Assembly: GCA_001414345.1 (NCBI GenBank)
Contig: LLCB01000008.1
Coordinates: forward strand, 372,001 to 436,000
DNA: 64,000 nt
Reading direction: 5' to 3'
Source of the DNA: Hymenoscyphus infarciens
Lineage: Eukaryota; Ascomycota; Leotiomycetes; Helotiales; Helotiaceae
The notes below the pieces were generated by a model. The model saw only the letters and a list, made by a program, of their open reading frames with translations. It ran no database searches and was not told the origin of the DNA. Position 1 is the stretch's first letter; every line of letters begins with the position of its first letter. The position numbers and the translations under genes are program-made. Shown one piece after another: positions 1 through 11,991 of this stretch.

Positions 1-2837
1 CTTCTTGGCCCTTTAAAGCGTGCTATTTTGACGTCTGAAGATCTCGAGGTTGACGCAAGGTACGTGGCGTTCATTCTTTATTCTAGCAGTTCTACTTCAT
101 GTTTAGTGTTGAGGTTGGATACCATGGTTGTGGTGAAAAAAGTTTAAGAGAATTCTCCAAAATTTGGGATAAATCGTTGTAGACTACATCGAGTGATGAG
201 TGTCGATGACAAGTCAAACCAACGTACCTCGTGTTTTTGACAATTCACATATCGCACACCCCACCAAAACTCTTGGTTTCAAGTAATTTATTTACTGAAT
301 GATTTACTGACTTGTGATATTAAAGTCGACTTTTGGATGGGCATAGTGGTGGATATGACATCGATATTTGCACCACAACTTCCGAAGTTACAATTCCCGT
401 ACACGGTTTTATGTTGGGGCGAAGCTCAGTACTGCGGAGCACTCTCAGCGCTTTTCGTAGTAATGGACAGGCAAGTATCCCTGATGTTCTTTCCATGGAG
501 TCGACGATGACTGGTGAACGAGCAAGAATGGTCTTTCACGGCCTAGACTTCATCTCGGTTGTTATTCTGGCCATTTACTTGTATAGCGATACAGTAGTGG
601 ACGTCTGGAACTATACGCGGCACTTGCCGAAACTGGCTTTTAGATACAGACAAATTCGCATCGAACTCATGAAAACCGCAGTTCATCTCAAACTATCCCA
701 ACTTGAATCGGCAGTTCGTCTCATGGCAATCCCGGACCGGAGGCTGGATCAGGATTTGGGCCTCGCATTTGATGATCCGAGATTTTTCGAAGATGCAGAC
801 ACTATTATTGAGCTGGAAAATGCCGAAATGGCTGCACACAGTTCTTTACTATGTCGTAGATGTCCTTTTTTCGACGGACTCTTTAATGGCCGTGCAGGTG
901 GCCAGTGGCTTGTTGGTCGACGTGAAGACGACTCAAATATTGTCCGGGTTGATTTGAAACATATCGATCCTAAAACATTCGGACTTGTGCTACGCCATAT
1001 CTATACCGACGCTGGAACGGAATTATTTGATGATACAGTTTCCGGCGATATTGATGAGTTTTCCGACCTTGTCATGGACGTTATGGCTACAGCAAATGAA
1101 CTTATGCTGGATCGATTATCTCAAATTTGCCAGGAAGTTCTCGGTCGATTTGGTAAGTAAGAGATTTCCTCATTCCGAATATGACTAATTATATACGTAG
1201 TAAATGTTCGAAACGTCTGCTACTTGCTGAACTCCGTAGCTCCTTGTTCTGTGGCTGAATTCAAAGACTCAGCGCTTGAATATATCTGTTTGCAGTTGGA
1301 GTCCCTCTTGGAAAACCACTGGTTGAACGAACTTGACGAAGAGCTGCTTGAAGATTTAGATGGTGTTGTTCGCAAGAATCAGCTGGCATGTCTCAAGTAT
1401 GCTAAGAGTGGGACATCTGAGCTCATGCTACATGAACGAAATCTGGACCTAGCAGTCGATATCGAGGAAGAACGGCAGCGCAGGATTCGAGATATGGCTT
1501 TCCGTGCGAATCTCAAGAACGACGACAGCAGACTTTGTTCATCATTCCGTATGGCGCGTATAGGAAGTCTTGATGATTCTGTTGTGGGTTCACCAAGTCA
1601 GGAAAAGAAAAAAAGAAAGGCAAAAGCCAACAGAAACGAGCCGTTCAGTCCAATCATTCGGCCAAAAGACTCTACTCAGGATCTCATGTTCGACATGGAG
1701 GATGACGACCTTTTACCCTCTGCACTGCCCAATGTTCTTACTCCGACAGCAGATCATGCCGACAATAATGATGGTCCTTGGGAAGGTCGTGAGCCAAGAT
1801 CACTTTCGTTTGATCAACAGGCTTCCCCAAGTTTTGGTGACAAAGTTAATCAACAATCGCCATCGCCTGCAGCAACCAAGAGTTGGTCTTCGCCGGCGCT
1901 GTCGTCTTCGAAACTTGGTCTGAAAGAAATCATGGCACAAGCGTCTTCTACTCGTACCTCTAATCTGTCCATGAGTCTCTCGGTCCAAAAGGCGCGAGAA
2001 GATTCCATCAAAAAAGAGAGTCTCAAGAATCTGTCCCAGAAGGAACGAAAAAAGCAACTGCAGAGAGGACAACAAGAAGCCATTTCCCAACCTCAAATAA
2101 ATGTGGAAAAGGCTGACGACAAACCGTCTTCACCATGGCAGGTAGCTGCTAAAGGGCCCAAAACATCATTGAAAGATGTCCTCAGCGGAGAGCCAACCTC
2201 TTCACCCATAGCACCAAGTCCAAAATCTCTCGGGTCCCCGATTCCATCTCGGCCAATACGAAGAACCGCATCACCCGACACTCGTTTCTCAGGCCAACAA
2301 AGAACCGTCAGTTCCAGCACCCTAACGAAACACTCTCCAGTCCCCAGTTCGTCAAGTCAATCGTTCAACAAAGCCCCCGTTGAAAAATCACAACCTCTAG
2401 TTCCGCATTCGAAGTCTTACAAGACTTCTATCTCGCAGCCTGAACCGGCTCTTCAATTGTCTATGTCTGATATTATTGGACAGCAGAGAAGGGAACAGGA
2501 GGTTATTAAGGAAGCGGTTGCGAAGAGGAGCCTTCAGGAGATTCAAGAGGAGCAGGCTTTCCAGGAATGGTGGGATCAAGAGTCGAGGAGAGCGCAGGAA
2601 CAGGAAGCTGCTAGGGCGGCAAAACCTACGAGTTCCGGAGCTACGAGGGGTGGGAAGAGTGGTGGGGGTGGGAGGGGAAAGGGGGGTAGAGGGAGAGGGA
2701 AAGATGGTGGTGCTAGTGGTGGGAGAGGAAAGGGGAGGGGTGGTTTGAATCAGAATCAGACTCAAGGACAGGGGCAAGGGCAAGGGGGAGGACGGGGAAG
2801 AGAGAAGGGGGAGAGTGCGGGTGATTCACGTATATAA
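1..2837 (+). CDS. IBtk-like double-BTB protein (3' part, 5' end outside window)
   Basis: Partial gene; exons 1-59, 326-1152 and 1201-2837, with phases that match across both introns, giving the last 840 residues. Two BTB/POZ-like segments are visible: one early in exon 2 (VPVHGFMLGRSS-type core, starting about residue 25) and one starting FFEDADTIIELENAEMAAHSS. They are followed by a helical BACK-like stretch in exon 3 (NVCYLLNSVAPCSVAEFKDS). The rest is a long Ser/Pro/Gln-rich disordered tail, then the conserved patch LSMSDIIGQQRREQEVIKEA and EEQAFQEWWDQESRR, and an RG/GGR-rich C terminus. This order matches the C-terminal half of fungal relatives of inhibitor of Bruton tyrosine kinase, which carry ankyrin and RCC1 repeats upstream; those would lie outside the window. 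BTB proteins of this kind usually act as Cullin-3 adaptors; that role is inferred. The first intron (266 nt) is long for a fungus, so a further small exon inside it cannot be excluded. Confidence 0.8.
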
Positions 2838-3566
2838 TTGGGTTCTCTCCGGGCGGGTGGTAGTTGTATATAGATATAGCTTTGTATTATGTTTGAAGGT
2901 CGTTAGAAAGAAAGAGAGAATATAGCTCGAGCTGGTGTTTTTTAATGACAGAGAGAGGGGGCTCTGGCCCATCTTATTTCTGCGCGTTGGCTATATCCTA
3001 GAAATACGTCTCCGGGGCTTGGAGAGCAGAAGGCAGAAGGGACCCAGAAGTTGCCTTGGGCCCACTATTCTCGCCAGGTGGTTACCTACGATGTTGAACC
3101 TCAAACTCGAAAGAATACATCGGTCTGAGTCAAGGATATCGGGAGACCAACCTCTTCTTTCTATCGCGGACTCACCGGTTGCTGGCATTTTATGTATTTA
3201 TTTTAGACTCAAAGATTGTTTGAGGTTTTGTGTGGCTTCTGGTTACGAGTACACTTACTTGCATGCAGTTAGCGAAGAGATGAGTCGAAGAACTCGTTCG
3301 TACCAACGACCTTTCCTTTTTTCTTGAAGACTCATCTTCTGGATGCTAGCAAGATTTTTTTACTCCTTTTCTCATTATGGAATTTGGTTGCTGGGGTTGG
3401 CGAATGAGTCGAAGAGGATGGAGTATGCGTCCTCTTCTTTTTTCATTCAAGACTCATCGTTTACACGTTTGCGATCTTTTCTTGGAGCCGAAACCGTTGA
3501 GATGTTGTAGTATACTTTGCATGTGGTTACCTACGAGAAAGCGCGAGAGGCAGGAAAAGAGAGAGC

Positions 3567-3965
3567 CTTGCAGGGGAAGCTACATGCTACCGACGATATG
3601 CCAATCCATCCACGTTCCACTACTTTGTCCCCTAACCAACTCTCTAATTGGAAAGGCTGATTGGATGAAGCTGGAATTGGAATTGCCGACTTGCGAGGCA
3701 GCGAGCGAGAGAAGAGAAGGCATTAAGGGAAGTTGCATGTTATCTGCAATCCAATCCACAAAACCGACCGCAATACGCACCGCAACTGAAAAGTCCCTTG
3801 ACCAACCGCTGATCGAGTGGTTCCATGAAGTTCTGACATTTGAAATTGCAATCTAGGGAGAGCCTTGGAGGGAAGTTGCATGCTTAGCTGTGATGACATT
3901 GAGTCCACCAAACCGACCGCAGTCAAAAACAGCACTCGATCAATCGACCAAATCAGGATGAACAA
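3567..3965. repeat. three diverged tandem units of about 145-150 bp
   Basis: The motif GGGAAGYTRCATG recurs near 3575, 3726 and 3870. Units two and three also share a following block (AATCCACAAAACCGACCGCA versus GAGTCCACCAAACCGACCGCA) and then CGATCRA-type sequence. Upstream, 3270-3470 has a looser repeated pattern (GAGTCGAAGARS ... TCAAGACTCATC). No coding potential was recognised. Confidence 0.6.
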
Positions 3966-4133
3966 CTTCCCTCTTAAGCCCTCGGTAAATTCGGTCAGGA
4001 GTAGAGTCACGTGTATTGACTTTCCAAATGGATTTCGGGTTTGCCCTCAGTGTAAGCCACGATTGCCACTTCTGATGACCCCTCCTTTCCTCATTCATCC
4101 ATCTTGATTTGTGCACCATTGGAAGATTAGCAT

Positions 4134-4170
4134 GTTAGGTTAGGGTAGGTTAGGGTAGGTTAGGTTAGGC
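4134..4170 (+). repeat. interstitial telomere-like tract
   Basis: Degenerate alternation of TTAGGG and TAGGT units (GTTAGGTTAGGGTAGG pattern) over 37 bases, inside otherwise unique intergenic DNA. It resembles the fungal TTAGGG telomere repeat but is not a clean array. Confidence 0.6.
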
Positions 4171-4472
4171 TGGGATTGGATTGGGAGGCTGATCACCCGA
4201 TGTCCTCCGTATCCCAGGACTGATAAGGAATGGATGCAGGTGGAAGAAGACCGCTTTGCTTTTCCACCTGACAGTCTTGACTCGGCTATTTTGCCTCTTG
4301 ATCCGGGAGGCAACTCAGGTCGAGATCAAGAGCTGCAGGTGGTGTGTTGAGAATGAGATTGTCGTTGGGAATGGAATGGCCAGTAGGAAGGAGGAAGGAA
4401 AGCAAGGCTGGAGGCTGGAGAGTTCATGGGTCGGCATTGCAGGGGGAAGGGCAGGCGTTGTAGCGTTTGGCT

Positions 4473-4551
4473 GTACCAGTACCAGTACCAGTACCAGTAC
4501 CAGTACACCCTCACCAAGACACCGACACCGACACCAACACCGACACCCTCG
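4473..4551. repeat. compound microsatellite (ACCAGT)n then (ACCGAC)n
   Basis: About five and a half perfect ACCAGT hexamers (4473-4506) are followed by imperfect ACCGAC/ACCAAC hexamers to about 4551, then CTCGAGAC repeats to 4581. Confidence 0.85.
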
Positions 4552-5704
4552 AGACCTCGAGACCTCAAGATCTCGAGATACCTCTGGTGTTGTCAAAGGG
4601 AGCATGTCGCCTGTCAGATTCATTTAGCGGCAGTCTTTTCGGTACTAGTACAAGTAAAGGGTGGTAGAGTAAGTAAGTTTCCGTCCCCCTTTCGTAAAAG
4701 TTTCCGCTCGTGCTCGTGGCAGCGAGAGAGAACACTACTAGTGTAGATGAGCGCAGGGCACACAACGATACGTGCTTTCCACCTTGATACGGAACGGAAC
4801 CTGGAGAGCTTATCAGGCGAGAAAAAAGCGGGGAATCATGTAGCCATAGCCAATCATACCCCGGATTTCCACTGACTCAGCCAGCGTCTTCACCCATCTG
4901 CAACAAAGCTCCCCAGCTTCCCTTCGAAATATACCTGCACCTTCATTTTGGTGTAGACTTTCTCTTGCTGTCTTGCTGCTGTTGCTGCTGCCTCTGCCTC
5001 TGCCTCTACCTCTACCTCCTCCCATCTTTTCCCGTCTCGTCTCGTCCCCATCCCGAGAGACTGCCCTTCATCGCCCTCACACCCCCCTCACACCCCCCCA
5101 CACCCCCCCCCGACCTCTCCAACTTCACCGACGTGCATTCCATCATCCACCGCCTGTTAGTTGAGCTCTCTCTCCTAAGCGCTTCGATCACGAGGAGTCG
5201 GGTCCGGAGCATGACTAGATAGTCATCGCTATCTGAGCCTCCCATCACACAACATCGAGTCCCGCGCACGTCAATCCTCCTCCTCAATCCATCCCGTCGA
5301 AAGTCCTCCCAGCTATCGTTGCATTGTTGAATACCTCACTACCGAAGACCACACCGAGAAGATCCCGGTATCATGCTCGTTGCCTGAGCTTGTATAGGCC
5401 CCCCCCAGCACGCCTTGCCTACGAGTACCCTTTCCCTAGACCGGTTCGCAGGCAACTTTAGGAGAATATCCCCCCCCCCAAAAAAGATTCAGAATAACCT
5501 TTGGTTACAATCGAACATTCGAAGAGAGTACGATGGATGCCCAAATCATGAGGTATCCCGGTCCTGTGTGCTCTGAAATCTAGCCCTACGATTGCTGCCG
5601 TGAAAGCGTGCACGAAGAAACGATCCTCAGCACATCGTATCCTCGGTACCCCAACGACAGCTACCTTTGAATTATAAGTCCTTGTTAAAGGCCCAACCAT
5701 CGAA

Positions 5705-8659
5705 ATGCATCAGCACCCTCGTCCATCACCGGTCACGGCATCGCCAGCCTCATCACCACGAACAAACCCAACCCGAACCAATAATCCGAGAGAAGAAGGG
5801 CCCAATATGCCGGGATCAAGCGAAGGGGATGATGGAAGTGGTGATAGTGGTGTAATGCCGACGAATGGTCCCAGCAGAGATGCGGTGAAGAAGCTCGACC
5901 AAATAATACAGGTATGGGGGGTTCTTTCTGCGGCTTTTTCCCGATATCCTAGCTAACTAGATATACAACAGAATTTCCACACAAAAGCGGCCATTGTCAT
6001 ATTACAATCGAGGATGTCCTTACCCGTCATAATTAGCAAGGATGGGTCAAAGAAAGTCAATAAATGGGTAGGTTTTCCATCATCCAATTTCAAGTTGCCG
6101 GATAATAATACCGAATAGTTTCAAATCGAAACCGACGATACTCTCTCCTTTCGCGACGATTTGAATATATGGAAAACGTGTGGGGGTCTACAAAATCGAC
6201 CACCGCCGTTGATTGTAGAAACATATCTCGATACCTCGGCATTGACTAGCAGGCACACGTTAGTGATTGTTGACGATAATGGAAAGAGATGGGATGTTCT
6301 CGAAGCATTAAATGAGGGGAGTGGACTACGGAAACGAAGTAAAGAAGTGATCTTGGAAAGGTGGAAGATCGAGTTGAAAGATAGTCCGGGAGAGAGGAGA
6401 TACGATTTTGCCTCGACTTTGCCAACAGTCTACAAGAAGTGTATCGTCTTCTTCCGGTCGTTATACGCTACCTCCAAATTCACACCAACTTGGAGGTTTG
6501 GCAAGAGCCTCGCCAAAAGTGGAAAGAGTTTAATCCGAGTGAAGTGTCGTATCCTAAGCGCTGATGTTGAGCCTGGTAGATTTGACCCGCTTACTCATCC
6601 ATTGCACGAGAATGGTGGTTCTGTAACCACAGATTATTTCCTCGGAACGACAGAGACACCAGTAGGACAATTTTCCGCCAGTGTCTCCTGGCGAAATGAT
6701 TGCAACTTTCGTGTAGATGATTCCGAATCGCTGCTTAGTTCGAGGTTCATGGGCGCAGATGAGAAATACTTCCAGCCTTCGTTGGGAGATAGAGATGATA
6801 AGCGAAATCGAAGTTCGAGAACTGTTGAAATCGGCTCACTTCCTACCCATAGACTCCCTGTGGACGAGCAAGATCCAGTACAGGCTTATGGGAGTCTCTC
6901 TACGTTTCATGGCGACGCGCCACCTAGAGGTTCTAGTCCAATATCTGCGCTTCGTGCCGCCCATCCTCCAACGGGTTCGGATACAAGCTCGCCTCCCACC
7001 AACTCATTGCCCAAATCTAGACCAATACAAACCTCACGGGCCTCGCTGATGTCACTGGAAGGTATTACCATGGCGAGAAGACCTTCTGTGTCTTTTCAGC
7101 CTTTCAAAGCGGGTTCTCTATCGTCTTCTCCAGGTCGACATGGTGATGTGAATCCACCACACTCTCCCCAGTCCTTACCTCGAGGATCTGGCATTAGCGC
7201 CTTGACCACGGCTCGCAATCGCTCATCTTTGACGGCTGGGATGCCCGCTTCATTAAGAGGTGGCCCAATTGTGACTGATAATCCTGTCACTTCGTCAACG
7301 TCCAGCTCACCCAAACCTGCCCCTATAAATAGATATAGTAGCAGCTTTACCCACCGTCGGGGGAGATCTTCTTATGGTGGCGCCAGTAAGATTGTGGACG
7401 ATGACCAAGGTAGCAGTGGGAAACAAAGCTTGTCATCTTCTGTGCAACCTGGTTCGGGAATCCTTGCGGAAGGAGGTACTGGTGGTAGTTCAGGATCATT
7501 ACAAACCGACGATGACAACATTTCGGATTTCCTAAAACTGCTGGATAGCAAGAAAACTTTACAAAGCTTTGAGCCCTCGAATGCTGCGTCCGCTAAAAGG
7601 ACAAGTGCCCAGCTTTCAAAATTCCAATCCATGCGCGAGTCCAACAACGCGTTGACAGAATCATTGTCTTCGTCAACAATGTTGCACAGATCGTCCAGCT
7701 CTTCAAGTCGTCAATTGTCAAGTGTGCCACCTATGGTTGCCGCCAATTCCATGTCAGTGTCATCGTCGCCCGGGAAGCCAGTATCACCGCATACTCCACA
7801 TACCCCAGCTATACCATCAAGATTAAGCGCAAATTCCATCGCGGAATATTCTGTACCCCGACGGGCGGTTGCCTCTCGCAATAGAGCTGCTACAGCCGAA
7901 TCCGAATCTGAGGATATCGCCGGAGATCAAGTCAATCCGCTCGGCACGAATGCTATTGACATACCTACGTCGCCGAGACCGCACTACCCCCACGCCCGAC
8001 GATCGAGTTCTGTGGCGCAACAACAACGGGCTTTACCCATTGATGATGATCTTGGTGAACTTCCTTTTGGTGTTCATCGTTCCATTAGTTTAGGAGCCGA
8101 TGACCGGGAACCGCCAAGTTTAAGTGCCCTTCTCGGAATTGGCCAGGAATCTGAGGCTGTTGAATCTACATCCTCTCCGTCCCCGAATCGCCTTCAACCT
8201 GCTCCTCATATCTCAGGGTCTGCAACCGACATGTCTCGTCAAGCATCATCTTCCCTGGAGGCAAATGAGTCGGATGCTCCACAGATTCCTCGTGGGTTTT
8301 TGGCTGGTTCTACGAACTCGCCGTATCGGCCAAGATTGGGACGATCTGGTGGACGTGGAACGACGCCTCCGCAGACGGGTTCTTATTCAAGCCTGATTAC
8401 TAGCGGCAGCGGCACGAGCGAGAGGGGCAGTGGTAGGTATAGCTTCACGAGGACTGCTGGAGCATACGAACTAGATGACGAGTTACTCTTTGATATGAGC
8501 GAGATTGGGCGGGATCAAACACGAAAGAGTATTGAAGAGGCGAGGGGGGGAGGTAATACCGGTACGAGCTCCAATGAGAGGGATCGAGATCGGTATGACT
8601 CGGCAAGAGGAGGTGACTCTGGCTCGAGCAGTCGGAGGGGAAGCCGTCGCGGGTGGTAG
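5705..8659 (+). CDS. ATG13: autophagy-related protein 13 (Atg13)
   Basis: Three exons, 5705-5911, 5972-6067 and 6119-8659, all joined in phase 0 through introns of 60 and 51 nt; 946 residues. Atg13 is the regulatory subunit of the Atg1 kinase complex that starts autophagosome formation under TORC1 control. The N terminus has the characteristic fungal opening (MHQHPRPSPVTASPASSPRT), then SRDAVKKLDQIIQ, then the HORMA domain (about residues 60-310) with the family blocks NRPPPLIVETYLDT, GKRWDVLEALN, LPTVYKKCIVFFRSLY and FTPTWRF. After that comes the usual very long Ser/Pro/Thr-rich disordered region, which in the family holds phosphosites and the Atg1- and Atg17-binding segments (for example around ISDFLKLLDSKKTLQSF). 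The start is chosen because it is the first ATG and begins the family motif. Identification is firm; exact binding sites are inferred. Confidence 0.96.
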
Positions 8660-9327
8660 AAATATACTGGGATGGACGGCTTATGGGTGGGGATAATTCT
8701 TTTATATGTAGGATTGTATGGATTGGATTGGATGGGGAAGGATGAATGGAATGGACTGAGAAAGCAAAAGATTTTTTTCAGAGTTCACACGGACTACAAC
8801 ACAAACTACAGACTGCCCAATTACACTACTATACCTTCACTTCGGAGTTGAAGTGGGTATGGAGGGGAAGGAATGGACAGGAAGGAAACACGTTTCTTCT
8901 TTGGAAGCCATTGAATGATGCATTATACGAACATTTACGAAACTTATAAACCAGAGAGAAAGCGTATTGTGTGGTTGTTGTTTTTTTTTCCTCTCTCACC
9001 TTTGAGAGATGGGCTTGTAAGCCAGGTTTGGCAAGCGAGGGCTCTTTTACGTTGGGTTACTTTTTTTTTGGCATTTCAATGGCGCTGGGAGCGCTCATTT
9101 GTTTTGCGGGCTGGAGGGCTGGAGGGCTGGAGGGGCATCTTATCTTTTCCTTCCCCAAATTGATATATTGGATGAATGAATGAATCAAACTTTGAATTGG
9201 CATGAATGGTTCTTACTTGGTTCTCCTTTTTTTTTTCTCCCCCCCCCCCGTTTTCGTTTGTGTGTTGTGTGCTTGATTTGTACGGCATCTCGTATTAGAG
9301 CGTCCTAGTAGGGCGTCCCGTACGTAC
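8660..9327. other. 3' flank of ATG13, no gene seen
   Basis: Contains GGATT/GGAT simple sequence after the stop, an 8-bp GAGGGCTG triplet near 9112-9130 and homopolymer T and C runs at about 9225-9250. The last 50 bases carry three versions of the terminal motif (A)CGGCATCYYG/GGCGTCCCGTA belonging to the foldback element that follows. Confidence 0.5.
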
Positions 9328-10149
9328 TTACGGCATCCTGAATGCACCAAAAAGTCGGATTGACTAAATCGCAAATAGGAAATCGTAAATCGCAAATCGT
9401 AAATCGCAAATCGTAAATCGCAAATCGTAAATCGCAAATCGTAAATCGCAAATCGTAAATCGCAAAGTATTATATTTTTATAAGCATAAAATATAATAAT
9501 TTTTAAGTTAAGTTCTCTCTCACTCCTTCTCCCCTCCCCCGCTCTATATTAAGACTAGAAAGTCTTAACTATAGCAACTAATTAGAGGATAGAGAGGGAG
9601 GACGAGTAGTATGTATATAGTAGTAACATGGCCTTCTATTCTTACACCCTATTACCTACTAAGGACCAACCTTAACCCTACTAATATACTCTACTTTACC
9701 GGTAGAGGGTCTAACTCTTATATCGTATTCTTTCTATTATTATTATTTTTTTAGATAAATAAGAGAGGAAGAGCGGAAGAGAGGAAGAAGGGAAGAGGGG
9801 AAGAGTAAAGAGAATATTTACTCTAAAACTCCCCTTACCTACGCTAGGAAAACTCTTCCCTTCTTAAATGTTTACTTACCCCCTTTACCTCATCACTCTC
9901 ATTCTTCTCTTACTCTCTCTTACACCCTTCTCCTACGTTCTCTTCGTATACGTAATAGGTAGAAGAATGGGATAAGAGAGTAGGAGAATAGGAGGAAATA
10001 GTTTTAGATTTGCTATGTCCTTTAGAGGCTTTGGTTAATCTAGCTATAAATACTTAACTTTTGTAATTTGCGATTTACGATTTGTAATTTGCGATTTATG
10101 ATTTGCGATTTAGTCGTTTCCGACTTTTGGTATATGCGGGATGCTGTAA
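9328..10149. mobile_element. foldback-like TIR element A with AAATCGY subterminal repeats
   Basis: The left end (TTACGGCATCCTGAATGCACC, then AAAAGTCGG..GACTAAATCGC) and the right end (..GCGATTTAGTCGTTTCCGACTTTTGGT..GGATGCTGTAA) are inverted copies of each other. Inside both ends sits a tandem array of the heptamer AAATCGY (9365-9465; inverted at 10060-10115). The interior is AT-rich, RIP-like and has no ORF. Two other members of the family are at 32022-43697 and 43697-44327. The 822-bp size and lack of a transposase make it non-autonomous. The superfamily is not clear. Confidence 0.8.
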
Positions 10150-11991
10150 TTTGATACCTGGGGAGTCCTTTTTTTTACTTCTGCTTTTTCTTTTTCCTAG
10201 AGGGGTTCGGGTTGGGGGCTGGATTGGGCTGGATTGGATTGGATTGGATTGGGTTGAGTTGGATTGGATTTGAGTGGGGAGAGAGGGTTTGTGTGTATAG
10301 TATAGGTGGGTGGTTTTTACTTCTTCTTTCTTTGTACTTTACCCTTTTTTTTTTTTTGCTTTCCTTCTCCTTGGGTTTTTGCATGGAGGGGGAGGGGTGA
10401 GGGTGTGAGGGTGTGAGGGTGTGAGGGTGTGAGGGTGTGAGGGTGTGAGGGTGTGAGGGTGTGAGGGTGTAAGTAGAGAGAATTGAATCTTTGATTGAAT
10501 GGTGTTTTGGGGGGTGTGGTTTTGTGTGTGTGTTTTGAGCTCGATTGTGAGTGATGGAGGTGGGGTCCAAGGTCATCGTCATCTTTATCGATCTCTCTCT
10601 TGGTCTTTTTTCGAAAAACTGAACGTGGTTTGGTTCCATGTCTCATTCGTTATTCGGGACATCCCTAGCTGGACTTGTTAGGTCGTCCCGCCTGTGCAAA
10701 GAGGCAAGTAGGTGGGTTCGATGAATGGTGCTATTTTCTTTTTTCTTCTTCTTTTTTTTCTCTTCTTTTTTCTTCTTTCTACTCCCCCTCTCACTTAAAT
10801 ACTTGTTGGTCCTGATGCAATATGTATGGGCTTCAGGTTTTTTAATTTTTGGCTAGGATGTGCTACTCTATTGGGGTTTCGTTTGGGGGATGATTATGGG
10901 GGAAATGTTGGGGAGAAATGTTGGGGAGTGGAGAATAGACGGGAGATGGGAGTTGTTATTTCCTTCCGCCGGGGGGGGGGGGGGGTTGTTGTGACGTAAT
11001 CTACGTGGTGACTTTGGATGGTGGGAAGGGGGGTCGATCGAGGTTTGGGGCATCCATCGAGGAAGGACGAATTAGCTCGCGCTTCATTTAATCTCATTGT
11101 CTTGCAGAAGGAGGATGGAGGGAAGGGGTTGTTTTCTTTCTCTTTGTATGGGCTTAGAGGGTAAGTAAGTATGATGGATCTTCTTGGTTTTGAGGTGGGG
11201 GTTGGTGGTGACGAGGAGAGTTGGAGAGTTGGAGAGTGGTGAGGTGTAGAGACCAATTTTGGGGGTGTTTGCAAACGCGGTTCTCTCCCATCTACACCTT
11301 CATCCCTCTCCTTGGGTGGTTCCTTTTTTGCGCAAGCCTGGGCTAGTGTTGCCGAGAAGTGGATGGACTTTTGTTGACATGGAAGAAGCGATGGGATGCC
11401 AACAGTTGGTTGGGTCCCTCAAAACCTCAAAAGGGAAGGAACGCCTTCGACCTCGACACCCTCGACATCTGCGCCGGAATGGATTAGCGTCGGACTGAAT
11501 GCCCTCGGATTTCCAAATATCTTCGACTCGTCCCTCACTCTGACAATCTTCCACCTCAAGACGGCCCTCCCCCATCGCACTTCGTTGTTGAATCGCACAA
11601 CACTCTTTGGGGAATCTTGGGCAAGGGCTTCTAGCAATGGCGTAGAGGCTCCTGCGTTATGTTCAAGCTTCAGAGGACCTTGCTGCAGTCCTTGGGAGTC
11701 GGTGGTTTTGAAAGATTTGCTATTGGGTGGTTTAATATTGCTACTTTTGACAATCTCACAAAGAGGTCTCAGGTCAGGTTTGAGAAGAGAAACTGAACTT
11801 CATTATGTTAGGACTCTAAGAGCTGAACGGAAAGTACTGTACATCGATGAATTGAGGGCATAGTCTATTTTGGAAACTCAAAAGCATTGCTGTCCCCACC
11901 CTCACCTCACACTGCCTCCCCCCAACCCCCAGTATCATGAATCTGGCTTAGGAAACCTACACCAAAAGGGGCAAATGAGGACACGCTAGCC
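10150..11991. other. repeat-rich intergenic region
   Basis: Holds (GGATT)n at about 10219-10270, a minisatellite at 10398-10470, a pyrimidine-rich stretch (10735-10790), a run of 15 G (10971-10985) and GA-rich sequence. A 155-codon open frame at 11396-11863 on the plus strand lacks any recognisable feature or splice context, and I do not call it a gene. Confidence 0.5.
10398..10470 (+). repeat. minisatellite, 8-bp unit TGAGGGTG, nine copies
   Basis: Nine perfect or near-perfect tandem copies of TGAGGGTG. The unit is G-rich on the plus strand. Long open frames over it on the minus strand (Thr/Pro/His-rich) are artefacts of the repeat. Confidence 0.9.

Larger units (their letters stand above)
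2838..5704. other. intergenic region with simple and diverged repeats
   Basis: No convincing coding sequence. It holds the 3' UTR of the BTB gene, three diverged repeat units (3567-3965), a short telomere-like tract (4134-4170), ACCAGT and ACCGAC microsatellites (4473-4551), CTCGAGAC-type repeats (4549-4581), a pyrimidine-rich stretch (about 4965-5115) and the leader of ATG13. Reading frames across the microsatellites are only translations of the repeats. Confidence 0.6.

Noticed and set aside
9365..9465. AAATCGY repeats as a CRISPR-like array
   Set aside because: Units are contiguous heptamers without spacers, occur inverted at element ends, and the DNA is eukaryotic.
10175..10639. 154-codon Thr/Pro/His-rich frame on the minus strand
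   Set aside because: It is the translation of the TGAGGGTG minisatellite and neighbouring simple repeats.
11396..11863. 155-codon open frame on the plus strand
   Set aside because: No domain, signal or splice context; composition looks random.
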